Positions 20,471 to 30,825 are shown, counted from the first letter of the stretch. The stretch: DNA of 64,000 bases from Hyperoodon ampullatus (GCA_949752795.1 OX457065.1:1426001-1490000); one strand, 5' to 3'. The notes: generated from the letters alone by a model not told the origin. Numbers and translations: made by a program.

Positions 20471-21296
20471 AAAGTTCACAAACTCAGATGCATCTGAAGC
20501 CAAACAGGACTGGTAAGTTAGCAAAGCTGCCTGGTTTCAGAACGGCATCTCAGGTCATGTTCTTTTGGTGCATACAGCTTGTTCGCATCACAGACACATA
20601 AAAATGTTCTTCACCTCCACACAGAAGAATGCTTTCTGCACTTGTCCGTGCAGCTCTCAGGGATACCCCCCTCACAGGCTTCCTTGCCGTCAGGAATGGC
20701 CATGAGATAGGCCTGCGTTCCAGCCATGAGACATAAGCCAACATCTGCCAGGGGAGCTTTTTGGACAGATATTATAGCACATGAGAGAAAAAGGGCAGGA
20801 GAATTTCCAGCTCTGTGCCAGGCTCAGGTCTAGGGCAAGGCAAGAGGGGTGCCCACGGTGCCAGATTTAAGGGGGCCCTGGCTCTCAGGCCACACGAAGG
20901 CACGTGCAGCGTCTGAGAGCAAATGCCTCCTGAAACGTGGGCTCCTCGTTTGCTTTGTCCTAGTCCCAGCCCTGCTCTGTCTGCCCCTTGCTTGTCCTCC
21001 TGCTCTGAACTGTGGGCGTGATGCCCAGCACCAGGCAGCTTGATGGTGATGTGAGACAGCAAGATTGGGGGCAAACAGTCGCCACGCTACAGAGGCAGCG
21101 CCTGGGATCTTAGAGGGCTGCCTTTTCAAGTTTTCTGGTTCTATGAGATAATCACATGTGTATGAAGATAATTCCTGAAGCCCTTGAACATTAAATTTGC
21201 TGTTACTTTCTGCCAAAAGCATTTCTAATACATCAAGTGATGGCAAGTAATGTGGGTATCCCATTTAAAGCTGTAAAACCACGTTTTTAAGTTTTA
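20471..21296. other. Unassigned sequence, probably including an old antisense repeat
   Basis: 20.54-20.76 kb contains 'ccgtcaggaatggccatgag' and 'gccatgagacataagccaac', which resemble an old mammalian repeat in antisense, family unknown to me. 20.77-21.11 kb contains 'ggtgcccacggtgccagatt'. No gene seen. Confidence 0.35.
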
Positions 21297-21309
21297 AAAA
21301 TGCATTGAG

Positions 21310-21601
21310 CAGACCTAGAGAACAGACGTGTGGACACAGTGGGGGAAGGGAAGGGTGGGACGAATTGGGAGATTAGCTTTGACATAAATACGCTACCATG
21401 TGTAAAACAGATAGCTAGTGGGAACCTGCTGTAGAGCACAGGGAGCTCAGCTCGGTGCTCTGTGATGACCTAGATGGATTGGGGGGTCGGGGGAGGGAGG
21501 TCCAAGAGGGAGGGGATGTAGGTGTACATACAGCGGATTCACTTCACTGTGCAGAAGAAACTAACACGACATTGTAAAGCAATTATACTCCAATTAAAAG
21601 A
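21310..21601 (+). mobile_element. 5'-truncated L1 3' end, cetartiodactyl type
   Basis: Plus-strand 3' UTR of a younger L1: 'gacctagagaacagacgtgt', 'tgtaaaacagatagctagtg', 'tgtagagcacagggagctca' and 'attgtaaagcaattatactc'. A perfect 13-bp target duplication 'aaaatgcattgag' at 21297-21309 and 21602-21614 proves insertion into pre-existing sequence. The polypurine tract 'ggggggtcgggggagggagg' lies at 21481-21500. Confidence 0.95.
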
Positions 21602-21614
21602 AAATGCATTGAGG

Positions 21615-22560
21615 ACTTCATCAAAATTAAATACCCTTGCTTTTCGAAAGACACTGTTAAGAGAATTAAAAAGCAGCCAAGGACTGGGAAAAACAATATT
21701 TGCCCAACATATATGTGACAAAAGACTGATATCCAGAATCTAAAATGAACTCTTGCACTCAGTAATAGTAAGACAAACAGCCCCCCTAAAATGGGCACAA
21801 GATTTAAACAGATACTCCATCAAAGAAAGGATACAGATGGCAAATAAGCATCTGAAGCGACATGCATCATTATTAGTCATTAGGGAAATGCAAATCAGAA
21901 TCAGAACGAGCAGGGACTTCAGGTCTACCACTTCGGCTACAGTCTCAAAGCTTTCAGTAGCAAGTGTGGACAAGGACCCAGAGCAAAGGGGACACTCACG
22001 TGTTGCCGGCAGGAATGCAGAATAGCACGGCCTCCCTGGGAAGGAGCCTGCCGGCTTCTTATAAAGTTGCTGCCCAGCAGCTCCACTCCTAGGTGACAGG
22101 AATGAACACATGTGGCCAAAGGCCTATGTACGAATATTTGTAGCAGCGTTATTATGAACAGGCCTGCGCTGGAAGCAGGCCAGTGCCCATCGACTGGTGA
22201 CTGGTCTGAGAACTCAAGGCACAGCCATGCGCTAGAGCAGGGCTCAGCGAACGCTAATACAGGCCACGGGGCGGGAGAGTCTCAAACACACGCTCGGTGA
22301 AAGATGGTGGACTCAAAAGGCTACATCGTATGATCCCTTCACAGGAAATTCTGGAACAGGCAGGGGTGGGGGTGGGGAAGTGATCAGCCAGGATGCAGCA
22401 CGGGGTGGGGCGGGAGGGGGGTTGGGGTGTGGGGTGAGGGCACCGGTCCACGTCTTGTGATGCTGGTTACACGGATGTAGGCACCTGTCAAAACTCCTAG
22501 GACCGCACGCTAGAAAGGGTGTATTCTACTGTGTGGAAGTTCAACAAACCCGACTTTGTA
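21615..22560 (+). mobile_element. Old L1, sense, distal ORF2 and 3' UTR
   Basis: Ordered L1 landmarks: 'gactgatatccagaatctaa', 'gggaaatgcaaatcagaatc', 'gcagcgttattatgaacagg', 'ggctacatcgtatgatccct', 'atgctggttacacggatgta' and 'ctgtcaaaactcctaggacc'. A very G-rich polypurine tract is at 22402-22440. It is diverged and non-coding (L1ME/L1MC-like). Confidence 0.92.
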
Positions 22561-22660
22561 ACAGACACCTAAGATAAGACTGAGACTGATGATTTGTTGA
22601 ATCACTACACGAAACACAGTATAGAAAACACAAACAATGCACAGTGCAATGAATAAACTG
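22561..22660. other. Short spacer between two L1 3' ends
   Basis: 'agactgagactgatgatttg' and 'cagtgcaatgaataaactgt'. Unassigned. Confidence 0.3.
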
Positions 22661-23015
22661 TGGGTTTGGTTTAAGGTTGTTCAATAAATGGTAGCATCAT
22701 GCTAAGAGGAAGGTACCAAAGACAGAAGGCCACGTGCTGGGTGGCCCCGTTCGTATGACCTTCTGGAAACGGCAAAATCATGGGAACAGGGATCAGATCA
22801 GCAGCCACCAGAGTTAGGGACGCAGATGAGATGGAGGGCGGACGGAGAAGCACAGGGCTGTTTGGGGTGAGGGCTCTAATCTGCATCTCGATCATGGCGG
22901 TCGTCACGGGGCTGCACCCTTCCTCAAAATTCATGGAATTTGAGGGGGTGCCTCTTACGGTATGTAAATTATGTCTCCAGTTATGGAAAGTATATACACC
23001 TGACTTTTTCAGAAA
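22661..23015 (+). mobile_element. Second L1 3' end, same type, in tandem
   Basis: A second copy of the same kind of L1 3' region: 'gtatgaccttctggaaacgg', 'aaaatcatgggaacagggat', 'tctgcatctcgatcatggcg' and 'aaaattcatggaatttgagg'. It repeats landmarks of the preceding element in the same orientation about 400 bp downstream, so either two insertions or a tandem duplication is possible. Confidence 0.85.
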
Positions 23016-25250
23016 GTAAGCTGAGTGAAAGAAAATCATTAGATACCTAATTGTACAGGTGGTACGCAGATACGGGAAAAATTGTGGAGGTGGGAGCAGG
23101 ATGAATACGTTTGGAGAAACGGTGCATTACATGTGTCCCAGTGATATGCGTCTCTAAAGAGAAAACACCTAGCTGGGGAAGGTGAGCGGGGGGCGTCTCT
23201 TTTCTCCCGTCTGATCTGCATCATTTAGCATTTTTGTGGTTTGTCCTGTGATAGTTTAAAGGAAACATCAATGAGAAGCCTCCAGGGAGGAGAGGAGAGA
23301 CATGCTGACCTCTGGCCACCCATCCCCAGGCCCTGTCCCCCAGGAGAGAGCCGCTCCCATGGGGCAGCTGAGGAGCACTCACAAGACCACTGACCAGATG
23401 TGGGCAGGGTCACACCGAGGGGCAGTGGCGACACACTCAGACCAGCGGCAGAAGCCCTCCCCGAGCCCAGCCTGAGGGGCAGGTGGAGAAAGCCAGTTCC
23501 AGAATCCAAGGAGGACCGTGTGGCGGAGGGGCGCCAGCCAGAGCTGTGGCTTCGCAGGGGAAACCAGGGAACCCCCCACCCAGCCCGGGGAGGGGGGCAC
23601 GGGGAAGGAAGCCCCCACCTCGCCTCCCACCCTTTGGTCTCCCGCTGGTGTCCGCAACCCGCAGATGCAGAGGAGTGTCCGTCCACAGGGCAGGCCCCTG
23701 GGGCACAGAGCAAGCGGAAAAGGAGGGCGGTGGGTCTGCAGGGGCACGTCTGAAGTGCAGGCCAGCAGATGAGGAGAGAACTGCAGCTGGAAAGACTGAG
23801 TTAGTCGCCGACCCCTAGAAACGGGGTGGGGAGGGCACGGCACAGGGCCCGCAGGGGAGCACCGGGGAGCCCAGGAGGTGGCAGACGCGGGCGGGAGCCT
23901 TTGCTCTGGTTCCTCAGAAAGAAACAGCGAGGCAGGGTGAGTGGGCACGGGACCGGCTGGTGTGATTACTTGCTGGGCTCTGGGGCGTGGTCTGGTACCG
24001 GCCCGGGTGATGAGGTGGAGGGTGGGTCCAGGATCAGCTGGTCTGCATAGAACAGGTGCATGAGCGGGGGGTCCTCTTCTGTCTCTGGATTGGCTCGTCT
24101 CCAGAGGGGCAGTCCCTGCAGGGTCAGCAAGGCCCAGAGGTCAAGCCAGCAAATACAGAAGCAAGGAAACGTGGTTCTTACAGGCTGAAGCCAGCTCGTG
24201 TTGGAAGGGGCGTGGTCGTGGGGGACAGAGACTCAATAGTTGCTGTCACTGGACCGCACAGACTCCACACCTAGGCCCCCACCCAGGACCCTGCGGCCCA
24301 GGCCCAGTTGCCAAAGGGCGTCAGGAAGTGGTCAGCTCCTCCTGTCCCCCTCCCAAGTCCCCCCCCGGGCCGGGCCACACGCGGCCCACGCCACCCTCTC
24401 CCCTCCCAGCTGCAGCTCCACCGAGGGCTTCGCCCCTGTCCCCAGTCCCTCACCCACTCTCGTCTCCAGGCCTGACTACCCCCCTCCCCAGACAGTGGCT
24501 CTGGGGGGCCGTGACCACATCTCCCTTTGGGCCAATGGGACGGTGACCCGCCCCCCCGCTGAACCAGCCTGCACGCCCTGGGAAACAGGCCCGAGACCCC
24601 CAGCCAGCCTCTCTGGCCCTTGGAGCTGTTGGGGGCCAGGTCTTGAAGGAGAGCTGCTTCCACCTGGGGAAGGAGAGACCACGCCTGGCCGGACGAAGAC
24701 TCCAGACATGGCGGGGACACTGTCCCCGCCCCATCCCGCTCCCCGGCACCCACTTCCCCATCACGGCCACTCCGGCCAAGCTTGGGCAGGATGACGGCGG
24801 GAGAAAGAGGCACCGAGGACAGGCCTCGGGCGGCGAGAGGAGGAGAGGCCGGGGCGGTCGGCAGGAGGAGCCGTTTGTAGACGCCTCCTTGGGCTCCGCA
24901 CCGGGCCGGCTTCCTGCGGCCTTTGCGGAAGCAGATGGCTGGGGCAGGGCCAGAAAGCTCTCACGTGGCGAGCTCTCCAGCGGGGTTGGACAGGGGTACG
25001 TGCTCAAGGCCCCCCCACCCCCGCCTGAACCTCTCACAGCTCCCACGTCCTTGTGGCCCCGGGCCTGCCTTTCCCGCCTCCACACCAGACACCGGCCTGC
25101 GGCCTCCCCTCCCTGCTGCTCACTCACCATCCCCCTCGGCTCACAGGTCACCTAGGGAGCCCTCCCTGGTCCCCTGCACCAACCCCAGCACCGTGGGAGG
25201 GGCCCCCCTCTCTGCGTCCCCGGCCTCCTGAGGTCTCCACTCCCTGCACT
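23016..25250. other. GC-rich, repeat-poor unique block
   Basis: More than 2 kb without a recognisable transposon, rising from mixed to strongly GC-rich. Long frames on both strands (for example 23379-23948 minus, 24450-25151 minus, 24643-25155 plus) translate into Pro/Gly/Ser/Arg-rich sequence with no domain. I support no gene. Confidence 0.45.
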
Positions 25251-25254
25251 TTCG

Positions 25255-25365
25255 TTCTGTATTGTAGCCGCTGAATTCCTCAGTGTCCTCATCTGTAAAA
25301 CGGGATTGATAATAGTACCCTCCTCAAAGGCACATAGAGAGCTTGGAGGAGTGTGGAGCGCAAGG
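25255..25365 (+). mobile_element. MIR SINE fragment
   Basis: 'ctcagtgtcctcatctgtaa' then 'aacgggattgataatagtac' is the classic MIR 3'-half ('cctcatctgtaaaatggggataataatagtacc'). Confidence 0.85.
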
Positions 25366-26255
25366 GGGTTTGGGTGGGGCGCGGGCACTGGGTCCCTGCT
25401 GGTTAGTAATGCTGCCTGTGGAAGCTGATAAGTAGCCGCTGTCACTGCCAACCTCTCACCCGCGTCCCTCACGAGCCCTAGTCTGGCTTGTGTAAAGTAG
25501 ATGTTCGCACAACAGCAACAACCCCAGAAGCAGATAGATGGTCAAGTCCAGTCCAAACTCACAGGACTCTGAGCCCAGCTGCTGGACAGCAGCGGCCGGT
25601 GTGCTGGGCACTGTGTGGGCACTGTCTCTGATAATCCCCATGACAACCAGATCCGCGCCGGGCAGGGGAGCGTGGAGGGATACTCTGCAGTGCTGCCTGG
25701 GGAGAGCTGGGCTGCCTGCCGGGTCTTGAATAGCCAGAGCTTGGCCCCCTTGTCCACCTCTTGCCCCTGGCCCCCAGCCTGCTCTGTGGCCACAAAGGCT
25801 CTCACCCTGTGCCTGGCTGTGATGCTGGAGGCTAAGGGGGGCCAGAGATCTCTCCGAGGGCTGAGCAGCCTAAGCTGCCGCGGGCAATGCCAGCCCAGTG
25901 CTGGCGAAAGGCTCCAGGCCCTACTGTGGCCATTAGCTCCCTCCGGGCACAGGGGCAGCTGCACCCTCCCTGCCTGCCTTTTAGTCCAGCACAGTTAGGA
26001 CCCATTATTTCTGTCGTGTTGATTCTTGAAAAATCATTTTAAATTGTCACCCATTTTTTTATGCTTCGGAAAAGGAAAGCACCAAAGAAGTTGAAAACAG
26101 AAAAGCGTACCCACACCCCCCGCCTAGCTCCTGGTCCCCATCCCCCCATTTCTCCTGACCTGTTCCCTGGGCAACCGTCAACTCGCTCCTGCAATATTCA
26201 AAGGGAATCTCACAACCGCACATCCAATGGGACACGGGGGGTGTTTTCAGTTGCC
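25366..26255. other. Unique sequence, no gene seen
   Basis: GC-rich to about 25.98 kb, then a short AT-rich part with 'aaaatcattttaaattgtca'. No feature recognised. Confidence 0.4.
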
Positions 26256-26259
26256 TGAG

Positions 26260-26560
26260 ACCCATGGATGGATGGACAGACAGATCCCCAGGGAAGACAC
26301 ACGCACAGGGAGACGGAGATGGACAGAGAAGAGACAGAGAGACAAGGAGAAAGACTCGACACAAAGAGACAAAGACACCAGGGAGGCGTGGGGACCAGAG
26401 ACGCCAGAATGAGCTTAAGGCAGAATGATGAAGACAGAGACAGACAGACAGACACGCAGAGAGACAGACGGAGGCAGACACGTAGGAAGAGACCCATCCA
26501 GAGAGACGGAGAAAAGACAGACACACAGGGAGATGGAAAAGAGGCAGAAAAGCAGGACGG
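26260..26560 (+). repeat. Purine-rich GACAGA/GAGACA low-complexity tract
   Basis: About 300 bp dominated by degenerate GACA, GAGA and GGAGA units, such as 'agacagacagacagacacgc' and 'gagagacagacggaggcaga'. It starts with a short (ATGG)n. Stop-poor frames across it are compositional artefacts. Confidence 0.93.
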
Positions 26561-26720
26561 AGGTGCAGGCCTGGGGTGGGGGGCGCGTGGAAGGAGAGCA
26601 AAGAGGGGTGCAGACGCAGGAGACGGGGCGACGGGTGAGTGGAGGAGGCCAGGGAGGCAGCCAGGAGCCCTGGGCCTAAGTCGGCGAGCACCCCCCAGGG
26701 GCAGCCCCAGCCCGCTGTGC
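26561..26720. other. Spacer between the purine-rich and C/T-rich tracts
   Basis: GC-rich sequence with 'ctggggtggggggcgcgtgg'. No feature recognised. Confidence 0.35.
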
Positions 26721-26722
26721 CT

Positions 26723-26990
26723 TGCCTCCTCCCCTCCCCCTCCCCCTCCCCTCCCCCCTCCCTTTCTCCTCCTCCCCTCCCCTACCCCTTCCCCTCCCCC
26801 TTTCTCCTCCTCCCCTCCCCCTTCCTCCTCCCCCTCCCCCTTCCCCCTTCCCCCTCCCCCTCCCCTTTCCCCACCCCCTTCTCCCTGTCCCCTCCCCCTT
26901 TCTCCTCCTCCTCTTTCCCTTCCCCCTCCCCCTTCTCCTCCTCCCCTCCCCCTCCTCCCCCTCCCCCCTCTGTTCCTGCTCTTCCTCCCC
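26723..26990 (+). repeat. Long polypyrimidine (CCCCTCCC/CTTCCCC)n tract
   Basis: Almost pure C/T for roughly 270 bp, made of degenerate CCCCTCCC, TTTCTCCTCC and CTTCCCC units. Only isolated purines occur, such as the A in 'ccccacccccttc' and the G in 'ccctgtcccc'. Mirror-like homopyrimidine DNA can form triplex (H-DNA), and its complement is G-rich. Both strands lack stops, which creates spurious long frames. Confidence 0.97.
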
Positions 26991-28330
26991 ATCAGGGTCC
27001 TCGGCTCAACCCGGCATCTCCCTGGTTCCCACACCCCGGCTGCCTCCCTCGCCTTTGTCAGAGCTCCTTCACAGCCTGGACTGGGGCCTGGAAGGGGCAT
27101 ATCCCTCATGATGGCGTCACCTGTCCCTCCCGAGCCCCGTTACACCTGCCTAAAAGTGAGAGTGATTTTGCTGTAGATGCGAAGGGTGGAATTCTAGACA
27201 CCCTGGCAGACGGTAGGGAAGAGCATCCCAGAGGCACCCCTCAAAGTGCACGGTGGGGCCCCGTCTCCAAGGGGCTCTGACGAGGGCCCCGAATTGGCTG
27301 TGGCCCGGTTTGCACCCTGGGCCACAGTGACCGGCCCGGGGCAGGAGAACGGTCCACCAGAGGGGCATCCGTGGGGGCAGCTGGCAGCTCCCCGGAAGTT
27401 GAGCAGGGCAGCCCAGTCCGCACATCCATGCAGGTCCGACCCCATTCCCCAGGCCTGAAGGCCGCAGCCCAGGCGCAGGGCCTGGGAGCCCAGCTGGCAG
27501 CAGGGGGAGGTGGGGGACCGCAGTTCTGCTGCTCCCACCCCCGCCTGCCCCGATGCTGCACCTGCCCCGGGCACCTTGGAGCAGGCAGAGAAATGCAAGC
27601 CCACCCCCCCAGAGAAAAGGCCCCACAGACTCAGGCCCAGGACCCAGGCTGTGTGAAGGGGAGGGTCCAAGGTCAAGGTCAAGAACTTGACTCCACCTCC
27701 TGGGGCTCAGCCCTGGAGGGGGTGCTGGGGGCTGGAATGCGCACTTTAGGAAGCGTCCCAGGGGATCCCTACGGGTGCGTGCACCACCCCCCAGGCACCA
27801 GACGGGTGGTGCTGGCGTCCTGCCCCCTTACCCCCACCAGAGCCCTGGCTCCCCAGCGAACCCCACCCCCGTCCCCCTGCTGCCCCCATGCTGCCGAATC
27901 CGAGCAAAATGTATTGGCCCCAGTTGCTTGGTGACTCCGACCCTCACAGAGGTTTCCACAGACGCCCTCCCTCTGCGATGCTCGTGCTAATGACCGGGCC
28001 CCCCAAGAAGCACTGGGGCTTCTCTGAGGGGAGCAGCCTGGGGCCACACTTGAGATCGGCTGGGGGTGTGCGTTCCAGTTGCTCCTAAGGAAGGTGCCAG
28101 CCGCCAGCAGAGCCCACACCCCGTCCCCCAACCCCGGCATGGCCGCTGGCCACAGGGGCTGGGACACAGCCACCCAGGACAGTGGTGCTGGGACCCCGGG
28201 GAGAGTGAGTGGCGCCCTGAGGGTGGGGGAGCCACGGGGCAGCCCATCCCCGCAGCTCGGGGTCCTCGTCGACTGCACCCACCCACCAGCCTTGCAGGAG
28301 GGGCCCCCGGGCCTCACAATCAGTCCCCCT
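26991..28330. other. GC-rich unique block, no gene seen
   Basis: No transposon or exon recognised. Frames of 100-200 codons on both strands (for example 27769-28365 minus) lack any domain. Confidence 0.45.
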
Positions 28331-28335
28331 TTTGC

Positions 28336-28374
28336 CTGAGCTAGTTGACTTTCTGTCACTTGCAACCAAATATA
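28336..28374 (+). mobile_element. LTR 3' end fragment (MaLR-like)
   Basis: 'gcctgagctagttgactttc' followed by 'tgtcacttgcaaccaaatat' matches the end of a MaLR/MLT1-type LTR ('agctagttgagttgggtttctgtcacttgcaaccaaa'). A related end is near 42.15 kb. Confidence 0.55.
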
Positions 28375-28393
28375 TCACCGAAAACCTACTGAC

Positions 28394-28466
28394 TCAGAAG
28401 TTCTGTATTTTTAACAAGTTCCCAGGTGATTCACGGGCCAAACTGTGCCCAAGAACCACTCGTACT
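28394..28466 (+). mobile_element. MER5-type DNA transposon 3' end
   Basis: 'tgactcagaagttctgtatt', then 'aacaagttcccaggtgattc' and the terminal 'caagaaccactcg' match the 3' end of MER5 (hAT-Charlie), whose terminal repeat is 'gagaaccactg'. Non-autonomous, non-coding. Confidence 0.75.
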
Positions 28467-28740
28467 TGTGGACAATTAGGCTGCCCGTGTCCCGTGCTCT
28501 GGCCTCTGTGCGGGAACCAGTCAGCTCCTCTGCCAGCGGCTGCAGGTCGGGCTCCTTTCATAATCCTGCACAGCCCGAGGGAGGGGGCCTGTCCTCCGCG
28601 CCCAATCCCAGAGCAGCCCGCAGGCAGGTAGCCCCCGAGGGAAGCCCCCGGAGCCTTCTCTGTAGATCAGGAAAGATGTGGTGTGTGGGGAAGGGGCTGG
28701 AAGAGGAGAACAAAGCAGGGAGTCCAAGACGAGTTTCACC
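28467..28740. other. Unassigned sequence
   Basis: Nothing recognised. Confidence 0.35.
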
Positions 28741-28744
28741 CCCT

Positions 28745-28880
28745 GTTTACAAATCTTCCCGACTGTCTGCCAGACACCATGCTGGGCTCGGGGGTCCGAG
28801 GGTGCAACGTGGGACTCCCCACTCTTGGGAAGGCTTCCACTTGCGGGGGAGACTGCGTTCATCAGATCACCACTAAATGA
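28745..28880 (-). mobile_element. L2 LINE 3' end fragment
   Basis: Antisense L2 pattern: 'gtctgccagacaccatgctg' for 'tgtgccaggcactgtgcta', 'gctcgggggtccgagggtgc', and 'cttgggaaggcttccacttg' at the position of 'ctcatggagcttacattc'. Confidence 0.65.
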
Positions 28881-28989
28881 GCAGTGACTGCAGACTGCAG
28901 GAGAGGCACTGGGTCTTGGGGCACACTGTCTTTGACCCCTAATGTGTTCTCTGTCCTTCTCAGCTGGGTGCGTGGCCATGAGGGCATTC

Positions 28990-29290
28990 CTATATGCTCT
29001 GCAGCTACAGTGGCCACATGACAAAGGTCCTACCAAAGTAGGTGTGGGCGGAAATGTGTGACTTCCTTAGAAGTGTCTTGTGGTTGGAAAGGTGAGCCTT
29101 TCCTTGCTCTTCCTCCCTCCTTCTCCTTGGATTGGGGGTGTGAGGGCTGGAGCTGGAGCAGCTTTCTTGGTCCATAAGGGGTTTCCTGCATGTTCCGAAC
29201 CATGGGGCAGTACAGAAGAAGCCCAAGGTGGTGGCCAGCCTTTGATCTCTCTCTCGAGACTCCCCCACTGAGAGAAGTCCCACTGCCCCT
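28990..29290 (+). mobile_element. Old LTR fragment, probably MaLR-like
   Basis: 'gcggaaatgtgtgacttcct', 'agggctggagctggagcagc' and 'tttcttggtccataaggggt' resemble a known old mammalian LTR ('ggctggagctggagcagccatcttggaccatgag'). The downstream end is not preserved. Confidence 0.5.
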
Positions 29291-29314
29291 CTTCACTGTC
29301 ATCTGAACAGGGAG

Positions 29315-29515
29315 AATGTGGGGTTTAGAGTAGGTCCTGAGTTCCATTCTTGACTCTGCCACTTGCCCCCAAAATGGCTGAAAAAGCCATATTTTACTTA
29401 TCTTTGTACCTCCAGATTCAAGCCAGAGCCTGGAACAAAAAACAGGCTCCAAAAATGTTCTCGAGTTGGATTCCCTGAGACTCAGTGCCCTCACCTGCAA
29501 AACGTCACCAAGGAA
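29315..29515 (+). mobile_element. MIR SINE interrupted by an L2-like piece
   Basis: 'gagttccattcttgactctg' and 'ccacttgcccccaaaatggc' are the MIR head side, and 'ccctgagactcagtgccctc' with 'acctgcaaaacgtcacc' is the MIR 3'-half. Between them (about 29385-29470) sits 'tatctttgtacctccagatt' and 'cagagcctggaacaaaaaac', which looks like an L2 3' terminus. Confidence 0.6.
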
Positions 29516-29529
29516 AAATACAGTAAAAA

Positions 29530-29533
29530 ATAC

Positions 29534-29567
<34 letters not shown>

Positions 29568-29588
29568 TATATATATATAATATATATG
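29530..29588 (+). repeat. (TA)n microsatellite
   Basis: About 59 bp of alternating TA with minor interruptions ('gtatatatatatatattata'). It is self-complementary and unstable, and it abuts the start of an L1 fragment. Confidence 0.97.
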
Positions 29589-29589
29589 C

Positions 29590-29875
29590 AAATTAAAGCC
29601 CCACTGAGCTACTACTACCCACCTTTCAGAATCGTTATAACAAAAAGGACAGAACTATACCATGTGTTGAAAAGACTGGAACACAGTCTACTGGTGGGGA
29701 AGGAGATCGGCACAGCCACCTCGGCAAATGCATTTGGATTTTCTACTAAAGCTGAACACCTGCTCTCCCGATGACCAAGCAATTCCATTCCTAGGTTTAT
29801 ACCCAGTGGGAAGGCATCCATATGTCCCCCAAAGAAGTAAACAATGATCTTCACAGCAGCATTGCTTGTGAGGGT
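29590..29875 (+). mobile_element. L1 ORF2 fragment, sense
   Basis: 'agctactactacccaccttt', 'gacagaactataccatgtgt', 'actggtggggaaggagatcg', 'atgaccaagcaattccattc' and 'tcacagcagcattgcttgtg' follow the order of distal ORF2 ('gagataccactacacacct ... caattccactcctag ... ttcatagcagcatta'). Confidence 0.85.
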
Positions 29876-30825
29876 CAGTGAGGGACTACCAAATGCCCAG
29901 GGAAGTTAGGGTAGGTGGATGTGAAACAGGGGAAGCCAGGACAAGCAGGCAATCACAGGAAGACTGCACCCTGCGGTGGCCTGTTGCCACCTGCCAGCCT
30001 CTGACTTTATTGAGGGGTGAACTAGCCCAGGAGTTGGAGAAGCTGACTATTCAATCCACTGTTAGATCCACTATTAAATCAAAATCAAAAGTGACTACGG
30101 CCACTTCTGCTTCCCAGGTTATGTGGCGCAATGCAAAACTAGTGAGGAAATAAATGTTTTTTCCCTGTGCCCTTTCTTTGATGGAAAAATTTGTTAAAGA
30201 ATGAGGGTCTAGAGTTGGTGGCCCCTGTTTAGCAAAGCCATGATGGGTCTCTGGCTCTGCAAAGGTAGATCTGGGGTGAAAAGAGAGGGAAGCTGAATCT
30301 GCCTGTCTAATGAGTTGTGAGAACCTGAGGGTAGGCGTGCTGGAAAACAGAGCTATGGCCAGTCTGTGGGGAGCATGGTGGGGGCCCTTTGAGGGGAGGC
30401 CAGAGGAGTCTCCAGGACAGGGGATGTCTCTCATTTACTTTGGGTTATTTGCTGGGAGATACTGTGACATACCTCCCCTCTGTCTTCTTAAATCCTCAGC
30501 CAATTTTGTAACACACCCATCTGCCTGGCGTAGGGAAGAGAGATGTGTCATACATCAGAAGCAACAGAAATTAGAACAGAGGCAGCCCATATGGGTGAGA
30601 GAGACAATCCAAAAACAGAACCATTTCAGCTGCAACAGAAGCTCAGAGCTAAGAGTGAAGCAGGAAAACGTATACCAGGTCCTCCAGAACGCCGAAAGAG
30701 TCTGGGAGGGAACCAGGCGACACATGTTACCTAAACTATTTCAGAGTATAGAAGTCCAGGGACCTAAACAACCTCATTCCATAGCACTTGAAAAAACACA
30801 CATGTGAAACTAATTTTTACTTATA
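29876..30825. other. Unique sequence, possible undefined LTR, no gene seen
   Basis: Mixed composition. The 165-codon frame at 30310-30807 has an unusually balanced composition but no motif I recognise, and its DNA has no paired splice sites I can support. It could be part of an unrecognised old endogenous retrovirus or unique DNA. Confidence 0.35.

Noticed and set aside
24450..25151. 233-codon minus-strand open frame
   Set aside because: Overlapped by equally long plus-strand frames in the same GC-rich block; composition-driven.
26268..27176. 302-codon plus-strand and 299-codon minus-strand open frames
   Set aside because: Both run through the GACAGA and C/T simple repeats, which lack stop codons by composition. 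The translations are low-complexity.
30310..30807. 165-codon plus-strand frame with balanced composition
   Set aside because: It looked more protein-like than most, but I recognise no motif and cannot support exon boundaries. Noted as unassigned.
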